Positions 12,201 to 22,400 of a DNA stretch of 64,000 nt are shown here, one piece after another. Position 1 is the stretch's first letter, and every line of letters begins with the position of its first letter. The position numbers and the translations under genes were made by a program. The notes beneath the pieces were generated by a model. It had not been told where the DNA came from. It did not search any database and saw only the letters and a list, made by a program, of their open reading frames with translations. The DNA is from Photobacterium angustum (GTDB lineage Bacteria; Pseudomonadota; Gammaproteobacteria; Enterobacterales; Vibrionaceae). The stretch covers positions 1,798,001 through 1,862,000 of the forward strand of contig NZ_MSCJ01000001.1 in NCBI RefSeq assembly GCF_002954615.1, in the 5' to 3' direction.

Positions 12201-13084
12201 ATGCTTTTGGTGATATTAATATCACACTCAAAGCCAGCAGTATTGATACCGACACTATCTTAGGATCAGAAATTACGCATTATGGTCAAACTGTTGAGAA
12301 GAATATCAGTTTAACTATTGAACCTATGCCTGATGCGCCAGAGCTTAATCTTCAATACAACAGCGTTATAGCTAAAACCGAAACGACGATTGCGCTAAAT
12401 CTTGAGCTATCAATGTTTAATCCTGCGCCTAATGAGCAAGGGAGTATTATTATCACAGGTTATCCTAGTGATTTCGTATTCTCAGCAGGCCAAGCGAAAG
12501 GAAATGGTTGGGAAGTCGCATTTGACGATATTGCCGTTCTGACGATGACAGCCAATAGTGAGCAAGATTTCTCTCTTTCTATTGAGCCAATCTCAACTCT
12601 GAATGGACAAACGGCTACGGGGATTACGCAAACCATTGACGTTAGCATCACTGATAAAAATGATAATTCGCTTATCGGCACTGCAAATGATGATGTGATC
12701 TTTGGTACTGCCAATAACGATAGCATGACGGGCGGTAGCGGTAATGATAGCTTTGTATTCAAAGCAGAAGATCAAGGAACAATCACTAATCCGGCACAAG
12801 ATACCATTGTAGATTTCGATATCACAGCTAATAGCGATAATATCGATTTACGCGCTATTTTAAATAGTGTCACTGATGGAATCACGGCTGATAACTTTAT
12901 TGATATTACGGAAAATAACGGTTCAGTGACGTTACATATTAAGGAAAATGGCGAAGATGTTAGCCAAGAGATCACGTTAGAAAACGTGGACAAAAATGCG
13001 CTCTATGGTAGTGATTCAAGTTCAACAACAGATGCCGAGCTTTTACAAAAAATGATAGATGATAATAATTTATTAGCTGGCTAA
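260..13084 (+). CDS. Giant type I secreted RTX/Ig-repeat adhesin (adhesin 1)
   Basis: A 4274-residue surface adhesin of the LapA/BapA type. Residues 1-60 resemble the retention module that anchors such proteins in the outer-membrane TolC channel. About 135-1647 are 15 Ig-like repeats of roughly 101 residues, each ending near IIKDT, and a divergent sixteenth follows to about 1748. Roughly 1760-2600 resemble T1SS-143 repeats, with a VCBS/cadherin-like module near 1890. About 2600-4130 are cadherin-like modules with recurrent DGSE(T/S)L motifs. Residues about 4136-4160 have a few RTX nonapeptides (GGSGNDSF), followed by a VCA0849-type C-terminal secretion signal. There is no Sec signal peptide. 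The start is preceded by GGGGCCAAGG, identical to adhesin 2. The exporter genes lie downstream of adhesin 2. No LapG-type di-alanine site (TAAG) is visible. Family assignment is firm; ligand and role in biofilm or host attachment are inferred. Confidence 0.93.
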   Translation: MKPMMYVVIEGIIWKITDSGEWVQIPPSEIIDQSIPFIKERAYINDILKTQTNQDDAPVIESSSHRTQFFLDANVDQEPLSSNSASFISQIKATLAETLPKAGFSTRSIASVQKTENESIADAIPSLKASATLSASIIDGNDGYKSRFETPSATLLGNAIDIEDGRIVIVNVTDINGKVFTASAIVQNQKWIVNNQDLSSLAEGELSIYASVTDFYGNVVDAKDTTIKDTFAEINAKIDGKGDNYLNLSEITNSDLLGEINFVESDQPISITITDSQGKTLRFETVNDAAAWQINNADLSSLAEGELTVLAETVDIAGNPASATSTIIKDTLATITADFDGNGDRFLNQAEVSTTGLFGSIANIEDGQTVTITVTDSKGFEKTFESTVSVGKWTVSNADFTDLADGELTVLAETTDIAGNPASATNTIIKDTAANITTSVDGKGDEYINAVETPITDLFGAVENIEDGQTVTIAIADSSGAEKIYTATVNNGKWTINDADLTSLAEGQLTVTTTATDIAGNTTSATNTIIKDTLAEITANFEANGDSFLNKAEIDTKTTLFGDIDFVEDNQPVTVKVTDSNGKTITLTTTVISGAWQIDDVDLSALAEGELTVTAEVIDVAGNPASTTNTIIKDTLSTITANFDGKGDEYLNRDEISVTDLFGSVSNVEDGQTVEIKVTDSNGLEKSFETTVIDGKWTIEDADLTNFAEGELTVIAETVDLAGNTSSASNIIIKDTFTGISADFDGKGDEYLNHVEIPITDLLGKIENVEDGQFVTITITDSNRLEKIYTTTVINGNWTVDNADLTGLSEGELTVIADTVDIAGNQVSATDTIIKDTLATITADFEGNGDRFLNQAEVSTTELFGTIANIEDGQKVTITVTDSQGLEKTFESTISAGKWSVSNADLTDLAEGEITVQAESTDIAGNPASATNTIIKDTTANITTSFDGKGDEYLNAVETPIADLFGAVENIEDGQTVTITITDSSGAEKIYTTTVNNGKWTVNGADLTTLAEGQLTITTTATDIAGNTTSATDTITKDTLAEITANFEASGDSFLNKSEIDAKTTLFGDVDFVEDNQNVDVSVTDKDGKNLTFSTTVLNGAWVVKDADLSTLADGELIITSKTSDIAGNPASITNTIIKDTLSTITANFDGKGDEYLNRDEISVTDLFGSVSNVEDGQTVAIKVTDSNGIEKSFETTVINGKWTVENADLTDFVEGELTVIAETVDLAGNTSSASNTIIKDTLSGINANFDGKGDEYLNRVETPVTDLLGKIENVEDGQFVTITITDSNGLEKIYTTTVINGNWTVDNADLTGLSEGELTVIADTVDIAGNQVSATDTIIKDTLATITADFEGNGDRFLNQAEVSTTELFGTIANIEDGQTVTITVTDSQGLEKTFESTISAGKWSVSNADLTDLAEGEITVQAESTDIAGNPASATNTIIKDTTANITTSFDGKGDEYLNAVETPITDLFGAVENIEDGQTVTIAIADSSGAEKIFTTTVDNGKWTVNGADLTTLAEGQLTITTTATDIAGNTTLATDTITKDTLAEITANFDANGDSFLNKAEIDAKTTLFGDVDFVEDNQPVTVKVTDNNGKTITLTTSVINGAWQINDADLSALADGELTVTAEVIDIAGNTKETSNTIIKDTSVLTIDIDTSSYQQGGLNVSAIKNGQVPYLQGSTTGTQAGDKITVTFSDGIDTVSLTTSVDSSGNWRIEDIKLSQLDPQQIWQMIATVTDTAGNTASDDMPTFASSSDMTFSEKALETESSIESTSTINIEFAEFTFNAAQTALEQLTSNGKDVTVTISADGLTLTVQTDTTTVLTAVIDPSTQTVKTTLSAAIDHSPGNPNTETLIFIDGIQTDSDGTSETVIVPIEINIQDAAPEIVDDTSEVIEGNVVTGNVLTNDVDVDASLFVKSITINGETKALNNTSVTFDLPEGKFTINSDGEWTFTANRNLNHSQGDINLVIDYVASDKDQYENNASLTVSVKDGLANVILDNNAKTIESMITAGSSTYKGEFTVQAGADNPDPSSLTFNSKTITALEALNLYSGISTSSLSYTVSSDGKTITAKAGGDTIFTLSLSATASGDNATGTVTLVQHFPLNQQGLSDAITLPLFIDAIDSDGTAIPTGKFDWVIEDGANPVLATSEQLEFKETDLSNPSNQPNQPLQQTGTITVTIGSDGLNGTTEQSPLYFDLSQLPTGLTSGGKAISYVISADNQTIEARTSSGKVFEISLSARPDAEANSTVDYVFILHQALDQTNANDELTISIPVFIKDNDGDINQTAIDVVIVDGNAPVINTTSIEISETPMSASSPAGSSNQADATITVTAGQDPIVDLNLVLSGTVKSSDGNNITYQGQTLTWQFDGSNTYNASLPNGTVIFSVHLSDIGAVPSGSAANATITVTLNESIDHTNGNDTELNLLLPVEAKDSDGSSSTSNVTVSFLDGLVPSITANSNLNVHENDLLDDNLAADASTTSAPTLSFNQSSDELASVHLDTAQFNSQNYTSGGENITLSAADANGWYNATANGNNIFRIKVNLDGTVQFELFEAIDRPSSSSQGVLNLEFGAIATDVDGDMSATTPFEVAVTDDIPVAGPDEQLAVVEGVDKTLRLLSRGVTGADGGEVVSINYRGKEYPADGNPIDLINTQTVPHTKYGTISVNADGTVIIKTIASEESSGEISDDFSYTVKDSDGDTAVRTKKLSFADDPGRIEVNAEQILEDSMSNPLTIQVFLGDIDQNESLSTITISESSLAGGQLFLNGTLLTATNGVITLSDFISEGDFYKPNGALTYQPASNTAVNQQDTVVLKITATISTNNQDKTLTKDLTIKVLPDADAAIWDETKDYEYTAVEDDSNGIQLNVAANLQDTDGSETLKYRISGIPDGITLKLGNTIISDGKIINADQINDVKIFSDKHSAGIFTFTITALSTEKGNKFLDKSTDRTEESQRLITVNITPEADAPKLSVKNLKGHEDQPIDLSKAIIGKLADNDGSESLSYRIKVQDGWSIQGGDAIEEPAGSGIYIVSAEYIESGQAQLHPKADISSHSEKLTIEVTAISTEAAINGLTSATSTKGATKTISINLKGTIDRPDITDGGNGHWQYIASSTDNTTGFKGTIKGINGFYEDQPLPLDFLITTSDNDKSEEITILITNLPEGVKFIDINGNPLNLEIVGKDASTGLIYRITSDQLTSTYLSIPKDISGNLAFDVNVISTEPDGASGEFNYKVDIEVLPVVDEQDGALLQSTGSEDQHISFLVEPTIRKDSDNSETLTGYKITNLPDGLTLFIDGVEVVIPANGLDLANYKGNQSWAEFINSGRVTILADEDLSGIFDISISYEVTDTSTSGQTANKDINATVQVNIAGVVEANTRLESITDLLSSNDGSPIDLTNAVHFIDEDLDGSEYLDYIVIEVPAGINLIIDHPNGANIDGSGNWIIPAAGLTSDSIKEAMQDLLAGATVSASFNTEVIDLVVKARVVDGNDSRFLEAPVQIQITGKTGGGGSCPPTEAPDKIQGDVIIAKEGEDINLSGLLNGDIDNNPEIALSFFIDVNDLPDNVEITGIGIITEYNDAGEIIGYTITENGLSNMTFIGLDEAWAGSLDIPITITQTSTCNGTKSTSTQNIKIDVVPVVDDIITTTDITSVIEDTATAINLTVLLGDSVNNGQTITGEGTSATGKETINWMKITLVPGGELIGDSAIVTQNPDGSWQVLDPSRLDELLLKPPHNYSGDLTINVETNITDQSDSSSQTDTQTKTSSVIINVEPVTDIATMPDTITEQGDEDGYIHIVGLGAILYDDDGSETISLNLSGVPDGAVMFYSPDGGTTFIQLPNNGKSWSFDIAQADSIYIRPPTDFSGDITLKLDAITNEIGTTEIITSTSEVIIGVNPIGDDIQFIGVPESLSGDEGESFTIPVDIESTETNSNETLFLEVIFSAADQTQLAGLDKIQIGDQEISIIKSGDIWLATAIVNSSTLDQLTLFSCDAFGDINITLKASSIDTDTILGSEITHYGQTVEKNISLTIEPMPDAPELNLQYNSVIAKTETTIALNLELSMFNPAPNEQGSIIITGYPSDFVFSAGQAKGNGWEVAFDDIAVLTMTANSEQDFSLSIEPISTLNGQTATGITQTIDVSITDKNDNSLIGTANDDVIFGTANNDSMTGGSGNDSFVFKAEDQGTITNPAQDTIVDFDITANSDNIDLRAILNSVTDGITADNFIDITENNGSVTLHIKENGEDVSQEITLENVDKNALYGSDSSSTTDAELLQKMIDDNNLLAG
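1253..5200 (+). repeat. Higher-order tandem repeat, 1518-bp unit of five Ig-like domains
   Basis: Five distinguishable Ig-domain types (A-E; 101+101+102+101+101 residues) recur in the same order. Unit 1 is 1253-2770, unit 2 is 2771-4288, and a partial unit with A, B and C is 4289-5200. Landmark bases such as TCAAGCCGAAG fall at 1303, 2821 and 4339, exactly 1518 bp apart. Copies of the same domain type in different units are nearly identical in DNA, while different types within a unit are clearly diverged. This is the signature of recent unit-wise duplication or continuing homogenisation. Confidence 0.9.
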
Positions 13085-13113
13085 TACTTCTATTAGGATC
13101 TCCCCCTTCAAAC

Positions 13114-13164
13114 TTAAGTGTTCTGGCGTATTGCTATCTATTTGATAGTAGTACGCCCACTTAA
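13114..13164 (+). other. Long interrupted hairpin after adhesin 1
   Basis: Nested complementary segments pair across 51 bases: 114-120 with 158-164, 125-130 with 152-157, and 134-138 with 144-148 (last three digits), leaving a 5-base loop. There is a 4-base bulge and a 3x3 internal loop. No T-run follows, so it is not a standard intrinsic terminator. It may stabilise the 3' end or be a processing or Rho-related structure between the two adhesin genes. A smaller stem (CTAATA/TATTAG, 13081-13096) overlaps the stop codon of adhesin 1. Confidence 0.5.
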
Positions 13165-13207
13165 CAGCTTAAAGTCATCCCTTACTACGCCTTATTAATA
13201 GACTTAA

Positions 13208-13230
13208 TATAGTTTTATACAAAAACTATA
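13208..13230. repeat. 9-bp inverted repeat upstream of adhesin 2
   Basis: The arms TATAGTTTT (13208-13216) and AAAACTATA (13222-13230) are perfect complements around a 5-base loop. The element lies in the 372-bp region between the two adhesin genes. A weaker 8-bp repeat (13312-13319 with 13329-13336) lies closer to the gene. Together they suggest that adhesin 2 has its own control region. I see no gene in 13085-13456. Confidence 0.4.
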
Positions 13231-13339
13231 AATATAACTATCAAGTAGTTAATGAGTAAACAATGACAGTTAACTCAACCTTATTAATAGTTTTGTTACA
13301 ATGCTCACAAAAAAACAATATCAGTAACATTGTTTTGTA

Positions 13340-13350
13340 AATTTAATGTT
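13340..13350 (+). promoter_or_regulatory. 11-bp box shared by the two adhesin upstream regions (copy 2)
   Basis: AATTTAATGTT, identical to 140-150 and at nearly the same distance (107 versus 110 bp) from its start codon. A second similarity, AATACTTNTCAA, occurs at 206-217 and 13421-13432 but at different spacing. The two genes also share the 10 bases immediately before the ATG (GGGGCCAAGG), which include the presumed ribosome binding site. Confidence 0.4.
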
Positions 13351-13456
13351 CATTCTGACGATTGCTATCTAAAATTGATTAATGTTGCGAGATTATGCAT
13401 TGGATTTAAAACATGCTCGCAATACTTCTCAATAATAATAGATATAGGGGCCAAGG

Positions 13457-16400
13457 ATGAAGCCAATCATGTATGTAGTTGTTGAAGGCGTTATCTGGAA
13501 AATAACAACGGAAGGTGAATGGATACAAGTTCCTCCATCAGAAATCATCGATGACTCTGTTCCTTTCATAGCAGAGCAGGCACAAGTTAACGACATCATA
13601 AAAACTCAAAATAATGAAGACAATGTTGTTGACTTAGCACAATCTGATACTGCACCTCGTCACACACAAAACGCCTCAGAATCTACTGCCAATTCAAGTG
13701 ATGGTATATCTTTTATTACCCGCATTAAGCCTACGCTTGCTGAAACCTTGCCTGAAGCGGGATTTACTACCCGTCCGACAACTTCCGAAGAAAGAAACGA
13801 ACGAGATGAAATTGGTGATACCATTTTATCACTTCGTAATTCTGCCGCTTTAACAGTCACAATTGTTGATGGTGGTGATGGCTATGAGAACCGCTTTGAA
13901 GTGCCTACGGTCGATATCTTTGGTGACGCTATTGATGTTGAAAATGGCCGTATTGTGGTTGTGACTATCACTGATATTAATGGCAAAGTGTTCACAACAA
14001 ATGCGGTTGTGAAAGATCAAAAATGGTTCATTAACGATCAAGACTTAAGTGAACTCGCTGAAGGTCCACTTGATGTTTATGCTTCTGTCACTGACTACTA
14101 TGGCAATTTTGTTGATGCCACAGATAACACCATCAAAGACACCTTAGCTGAAATTACCGCTAAATTTGATGGCAAGGGTGATAACTATCTCAACCAATTT
14201 GAAATCGTTGTTAGTGATTTATTAGGCGATATCACCTTTGTAGAAAATAACCAACCCGTTACGATTACCGTCACCGATAGCCAAGGTAAAACCATCACCT
14301 TTGAAACGACTAACACTGATGGTACTTGGAACATTAACGACACAGATCTGTCCTCCCTCGCCGAAGGTGAACTCACAGTAGTTGCAGACACGGTCGATAT
14401 TGCAGGTAATCCAGCCTCTGCCACCAGCACTATTATCAAAGATACCCTAGCAAGTATAACGGCAAATTTTGACGGTAAAGGCGATGAATACCTTAACCGT
14501 GTTGAAATCCTTGTAACCGAACTTTTTGGCTCAGTATCTAATGTTGAAAATGGTCAGACTGTCACAATTAAAGTTACCGATAGCAACGGCTTAGAAAAAG
14601 CGTTTGAAACCACCGTAATTGATGGCAAATGGACAATCGATGATGCTGACTTAACCAATTTAGCCGAAGGTGAACTCACTATTTTGGCTGAAACTGTTGA
14701 TATTGCGGGTAACCCAGCTTCAGCGACCAACACCATCATAAAAGACACATTGGCAGACATTAACGCTAATTTTAATGGTAAAGGCGATGAATACCTCAAC
14801 CGTTTTGAAATTCCTGTCACCGATTTATTTGGTAATGTCGAAAACGTAGAAGATGGACAACCCGTTACCATTACCATCACAGATAGCAACGGTATAAAAC
14901 AAACCTTCACCACCACTGTTATTAGTGGTCAATGGACAATTGATGATGCTGACTTAACCGATTTAGCCGAAGGTGAACTCACGGTTATCGCTGATACCAT
15001 TGATATTGCAGGCAACCCAATCTCAGCCACTGATACTATTATCAAAGACACCCTTGCTGACATTACCGCTAACTTTGAAGGTAATGGTGATGAATATTTA
15101 AATGAAGCTGAGATTGCCGCTAAAACCAAGTTGTTTGGTGATATCGACTTTGTTGAAAATAACCAGAAGGTTGACGTTACAGTCACCGACAAAAATGGAA
15201 AAACCATTTCTTTCACCACAACCGTTGTTAATGGCGCATGGGTCATTGAGGATGCAGATTTAGCCACATTAGCTGATGGTGAGCTAACCATTACAGCAGA
15301 AACTAAGGATATCGCAGGTAACCCTGCTATCGCCACCGATACCATCATTAAAGATACCTCAGCACTATCTATTGATATCGTCACTGACAACTACGATTTG
15401 GGCGGATTGAATATTACCGCACTCAAGCTTGGTTATGTCGAGTTTTTAGAAGGGACAACAACGGGCACTCAGACGGGTGATAAGATCGAAGTCACGTTTA
15501 GTGATGGCACTGAAACCGTTATCTTAACAACCACTGTAGATAGTGCAGGAAATTGGCGTATTGAAGATTTCGATCTTAGCCAACTCAATGTACAAAAAAC
15601 ATGGGAAATGTCAGCAACTGTTACCGATGTGGCAGGTAATACGGCGACTGATGATATGCCGACATTAAGACATCCTGATTCTTCAGTTTTTTATGAGACG
15701 ACATTAGATTATCAAGGTTCAGCAACAGCAACGGCTTCTATCAATATCGAGTTTGCTGAGTTTACTTTTAATGCCAATCAAACATTACTAGAAAAGCTGA
15801 CCTCTAACGGTAACCCTATTACAGTGACCATCTCACCGGACGGGCTCACACTAACTGCGGTAAGTAATGGCGTCACCGTTTTAACGGCAACCATTCAAAC
15901 CGCCTCTCAAGACATTAAAATTAGTTTATTTGAACCTATTGATACTAAACTTGGTTTCAATAGCACTCAATCTGCAATATTGATTGATGGTGTCCAAACC
16001 GATAGCGATGGCACAACAGAAACGGTTGTTGCACCCGCGTTAATTTATATCCGAGATTCAGAACCAGCGATTCTTGATGACTATAGCAATGTGATTGAAG
16101 GCAATATTACCTCTGGCAATGTACTCAACAATGATAGTGATCTTGATTCCCCTCTCTCTGTTATTCGTGTCACGATTAACGGTGAAACCAAAGATCTAAC
16201 AGGTCCTTCTGTAACGTTTGATCTTCCTGAAGGTCAACTGACCATAAAAGAAAATGGTCACTGGATTTTCACCGCCAACCGCAATCTCGACCATAGTGCG
16301 GGTGATATTGACCTCGTAGTTAACTATATCGCTGGCGATAAAGATAATGACAACGGAAGTGCGGATCTCACCATCACAATTAAAGATGGTGAAGCAAATA

Positions 16401-19400
16401 CCATCATCAATAACAATGAAAGCAATGTTGAAGGACTGATTTCTAATCCAACAGATACCTTTACGGGTGATTTTATTATTCAAGCGGGATCAGATAACCC
16501 CGATCCTAATAGCATCACATTTAACGCCCAAACCATTGCTACTTTAACTGCTTTAAATCTAACTTCAGGTATTTCAGTTAATTTACTTGAATACACATTA
16601 AGTAGTGATGGAAAAACCATTACAGCGACATCTGGTGGAGAAACCATCTTTACTTTGACCCTAACAGGTGTCGCTAATGGCGATGACGTAACAGGTACTG
16701 TCACTTTTGTTCAATATCGTCCTTTAAATCACACCAATGCCAGTAATGTGATCAAATTACCACTACTGATTGATGCTACCGATCTTGATGGTACGAAAAC
16801 CCCAACAGGACAATTTGATTGGTATATAGAAGATGGCGCAGATCCTGAATTAATCGTCAACCAAGCACTCGACTTTGATGAAGCTAACCTCTCTTCAAAC
16901 CAACCGATATCCAAAACAGGCACTATCGATATTGTTGTTGGCAGTGATGGCTTAGATACTACTCTTACTAATAACCCGCTGTATTTTGATGTATCCCTAT
17001 TACCATCAGGACTCACCAGTGGCGGTGAGCTTATCACCTATACAACCGATCCATTAGGTCAAACTATTGTGGCATCCGTTAATGGTGATAAAGTCTTTGA
17101 TATCATCATTACTCAACAACCTGATGCAGAAGGTAACTCGACGGTTGAGTACACCTTCAACCTATATCAATCTATCGACCAAACCGATCCGAGTGGCATT
17201 GAAACCATTACCATTCCAGTCTTTATTCGCGATAACGATGGTGATATCAATCAAGCTAATATCACTGTCACCATTGCTGATGGTAACAACCCTGTCATTA
17301 CTAACACCACATTAGAAATTACCGAAAACCCAATTGCTGTAGCACCCGATGCGCCACCAGCAGGCACGACAGAAACAGCAAGCTCAACAATTTCTGTTAC
17401 CGCAGGGCAAGATCCGATTGTCGATTTACAACTGGCTCTAACAGGTGCAGTTCAAACCAGTGATGGTGATGCGATCACTCATAACGGTGAAGCACTGACG
17501 TGGCAGTTTGATGGCAACAATACCTATGATGCGGTTTTAGCTAACGGTACGGTGATCTTTTCAATCAACCTTTCCGACATTGGTACTATCGCGGCTGGTG
17601 GCAGTGCAGATGCAACCATTACTATTGTTCTGAATGACTTTATTGATCACCTCAATGGCAAAGATACCAAACTCGATATCACCCTTCCGGTTCAAGCCAT
17701 TGATAGTGATGGCAGTGTTGGAACCTCCAATGTAACAGTCACAATTTGGGATGGTTTGAAGCCAGAAATCATCGTTAATGGCGCTTTAAATGTCCAAGAA
17801 AATGATTTACTTGATGATGGTGTAGACAGTGATACATCAAATACTAATGCACCAACAATGAGCTTTAATACTGGCAGTGATGATGTGGTATCCGTTACCT
17901 TAGATACCGCCCTCTTTAATGGTAAAAACTACACCAGCGCAGGCAAGAACATCACGCTTGGCGCACCTAATGCTGATGGTTGGTATATCGCAACAGCCGC
18001 AGGTAAAGAAATCTTCCAAATCAAAGTTAATCTTGATGGTACGGTGCAATTTGATCTGTTTGCCCCTATTGATCACCCAGACGCTACATCACAAGATACG
18101 CTTAACCTTGAATTTGGTGCCATTCTGACTGACAGCGATGGTGACACCTCGCCTGCCACTATCTTTGATGTGAATATCTTAGATGATGTTCCCAAAGGCG
18201 GTACTGACGGCACATTGGTTTTAGTTGAAGGACAGAGCCAAACATTACAACTATTAACCGATGAGATCACAGGCGCTGACGGCGGTGAAATTGTTAGCTT
18301 CATTTACAACGGTACAACTTACTCTATTGATGGTAATCCGATTGATTTAATCAATACTACGGTTTCGCCGGCGAAAAAATACGGCACCATGGTTGTTAAT
18401 GCTGACGGTACAATTGAAATAACGACTGTCTCTACTTCTGAATTTAGTGGGCAGATTATCGATAACCTGACATATACAGTCAAAGACGGTGACGGCGATA
18501 CCGCAGATCGAACCGCAACAATGGCATTGGGTGATAATCCAGGTCATATCAACGTTGAACTAATGGAAGTCTTGGAAGACACATTGACTGCCCCGTTAAC
18601 AATCAAAGTCTTCCCTGGTGATAATGACCAAAATGAAACCCTTACCAGTATCACTATTAGTGAAAGTTCATTGGCAGGTGGACAACTTTACTTGAATGGC
18701 ACGTTACTCACGGCAGTCGGTGGTGTCATCACGATTACCGATTTTATTCAAGACGGTAACTTCTATTCTCCAAACGGTGAACTCACCTATCAACCAGCCC
18801 CTGATGTTGCAATTAATCAGCAAGGTATGGTGAACCTTGAAGTCACAGCAACCATTTCAAAAGATTCAGGCATTACATCCTTAGAGAAGAAGTTACCTAT
18901 TAAGGTATATCCAAATGCTGATGCACCAGTATGGGACGCCCCTGAAACTGAATACACAGGCGTTGAGGATGATAACGGCAGCATTAAACTCGACCTTGCT
19001 GCCAATCTTACCGATACCGATAGTTCAGAAAAATTAACATATCGAATTTCAGGTATTCCAGATGGCATTACATTAAAACTTAATGGCAATGTCGTTAAAG
19101 ACGGTGATGTATTAAATCAAAATCAATTGAATAAAATCACTATAGTTTCAGATAAAAACCTTGCAGGTAAATTTGAATTTACCGTAACCGCTATAGCGAC
19201 CGAAAAAGGTAATCAGTTCATTGATAAAAATGAGCATCAAACCGAAGAAACACCACACCAAGTTATCATTAACATCAAGCCAGACGCTGATACACCTACC
19301 CTATCGGTGAAGAACATTAAAGGTATTGAAGATCAACCGATTAACTTAAGCCAAGTATTAGTCGGTAAGCTTACCGATACCGATGGTTCTGAAAGTTTAA

Positions 19401-22400
19401 GCTATCAAATCAAAGTCCAAGAAGGCTGGTCGATTAAAGGTGGTGGTGCTATTGAGCAACCAGCAGGCTCAGGTGTTTATATTGTCAGCGCCGAAGATAT
19501 TGAAAGTGGCGAAGCCCTACTTTATCCAAAAGAAGATATTAGCTCATGGACAGAAACGCTGACCATTGAAGTCACGGCGGTATCGACCGAAACCTCCATT
19601 GATGGACTTGATCCCGTTAATATCAACGCGGTGAGTGACACCAAAACCATTACCATTGATTTAAAAGGTGTGATTGATCGCCCTGATGTTGCAGATGGCG
19701 GTAATGGTCATTGGGAGTATGTTGCAGATAGCACAGATAATTCCACAGGCTTTAAAGGCACAATCAAAGGTACGGCAGGCTTTAACGAAGATAGTCCATT
19801 ACCTTTAGATTTCATGATCACCACCAGTGATGATGATAAATCGGAACAGATCACTATTATGATCACCAACCTTCCTGACGGAGTGATGTTTGTTGATAGT
19901 AACGGTGATCCGATCACACTAGAGATCGTGGGCGAAAGTGCATCGACTGGCGTGATCTACCAGATCAGCAACGATCAGCTTAAAACCACCTTCTTAAAAA
20001 CACCGAAAGACTTCAGTGGGCAACTTAATTTTGATGTTAACGTGATTTCAACTGAGCCTGATGGTGACAGCGGCGAATTCAATTACCAAGTAGAAATTGA
20101 TGTGCTTCCTGTCGTTGATGAAAAAGATGGCGCTATCCTTGAAACAACAACGCTTGAGGATAAATCAGCAAACTTCTTAATTGAGCCCGTAATTAATAAA
20201 GATATCGATCACAGTGAAAGTTTAACCGGTTATAAGATCACTGGATTACCTTCAGGCTTAACACTCTTTATTGATGGAATAGAAGTTAACGTTCCTACTG
20301 GTGGATTAGACCTTGCCGCCCACAAAACCAGTGGCGAATCATGGACTGACTTCATTAACAGCGGTCGTGTTACCGTGCTTGCTGATGAAGATTTAAGTGG
20401 TTTATTCAATATTTCAATTAGCTATGAAGTCACTGACACCTCACCTACAGGACAAACAGCGACAAAAGACATTAATGCAACCATTCAGCTTGATGTGAAT
20501 GGTATTGTTGAAGGCGATACCCGTTTAGAATCAACATCAGAAGTGCTCACCAGTACCGATGGAAGCCCTATCGATTTAACCAACGCGGTTCACTTTTTTG
20601 ATGAAGATCTCGATGGCTCAGAGTACCTTGATTACATCATCATCGTCGTTCCAAATGGTATTAACTTAATCGTTGAACACCCAAATGGTGCGTCCATTGA
20701 TGGCAGTGGTAACTGGATTATTCCCGCAACGGGATTAACCAGTGACACCGTAAAAGAATCGATGAAAGATATCTTGGCAGGTGCAACCATTAGCTCTAGC
20801 TTTGATACTGACATTATAGATTTACGTGTTGTAGCCCACGTTATTGATGACGAACATTCACGCTATATTGATGCTCCTCTTCAAGTCCAAATTACTGGTC
20901 ACAGCGGCGGTGGTTCTTGTCTTCCAATTGACGATCCAGATAGCATTCAAGGTGACGATGCCATTATTGCCAAAGAAGGTGAAGATATTGATTTATCAGG
21001 GTTGCTGGATGGCAACATTGACGACAACCCTGAAATAGAAATATCGTTTTTTATTGATATCAATGATCTACCTGCAGGTGTTGAAATTGAAGGCGATGGT
21101 GTTATTCCTGAATACAACGCTGTTGGTGAAATTCTTGGCTATACCATTACACCAAGCGGCTTAGAAAATATGGTCTTTGTTGGACTCGATGAAGATTGGG
21201 CTGGCTGTATTAATATTCCGATTGAGATCACTCAAACGTCCACCTGTAACGGCCAGTCGTCCAAAACAACGCAGAATATCAAGATTGAAGTTATCCCTGT
21301 TGTCGATGACATCATTGTTAATGCAGGACAAACCACGATTCAGGAAGACACCGAATCTGCTATCAACTTAGAATTAATCTTAGGCGATAATATTTTCGCG
21401 GGACAAACCATCAGCGGCGAAGGCGAATCAGCCACAGGTAAAGAAACCATTAACTGGTTGAAAATTTCTTTACCTGCCGGGGCAAAACTCAACGGCGATC
21501 CCGCCATTTTACAAGACAACGGCGATAACACATGGACGATTAAAGACCCAACGCGTTTAGGTGAATTAACCCTAACACCACCACTTAACTTCAGCGGGGA
21601 GTTGACCATTAATGTTACAGCCAACATCACTGATGAAGCTGATTGCCCAACCCAAACCGATACCCAAACCAAAACGGCATCAGTGGTAATCAATGTTGCA
21701 CCAGTAACTGATTTTGCTGAAATGCCCGATAAAATCGAAGTTCTAGGTGACGAAGATAGCTACATTAATATCACAGGCCTAGACGCAATTTTATTTGATG
21801 ATGATGGTTCAGAAACACTATCACTGAGTATTTCAGGACTACCTGAAGGTGCTGTGCTGTTCTATTCACCTGATGGCGGAAATACATTCGTCCAGTTACC
21901 TAACAGCGGTCAATCATGGACTATCAGTGCCAGCCAAATGGACGGGGTTTATATACGTCCACCGCTAGATTTTAGTGGTGATATGAAGCTCAAACTAGAA
22001 GCCATCACCAACGAAATTGGTACCAACGATATTAAAACCTCGACCACTGATTTAGTCGTAGGCGTTAAACCTATTGGCGATGATGTTCAGTTCTTTGATG
22101 TACCAGAAAGTCTTGCTGGAACTGAAGGTGATAGTTTCACTATTCCAGTGAATCTAGAAAGCTATGAAACAAACAGTGATGAAGCATTACGACTCACAGT
22201 AACGATCAGTGCGAATGATCCTGCTCAGTTACAAGGGTTAGATAAAATCGTTATTGGCGGTCAAGAAGTTACCTTTGGGCAAAAAGGAAATAATTGGTTT
22301 GCTACCGTCGTCATTAATGCCAATACACTGGATGAATTCACACTTTATCCAGGTGATGCTTATGGCGATATGAAGATCACATTAGCTGCCAATACTGTTG

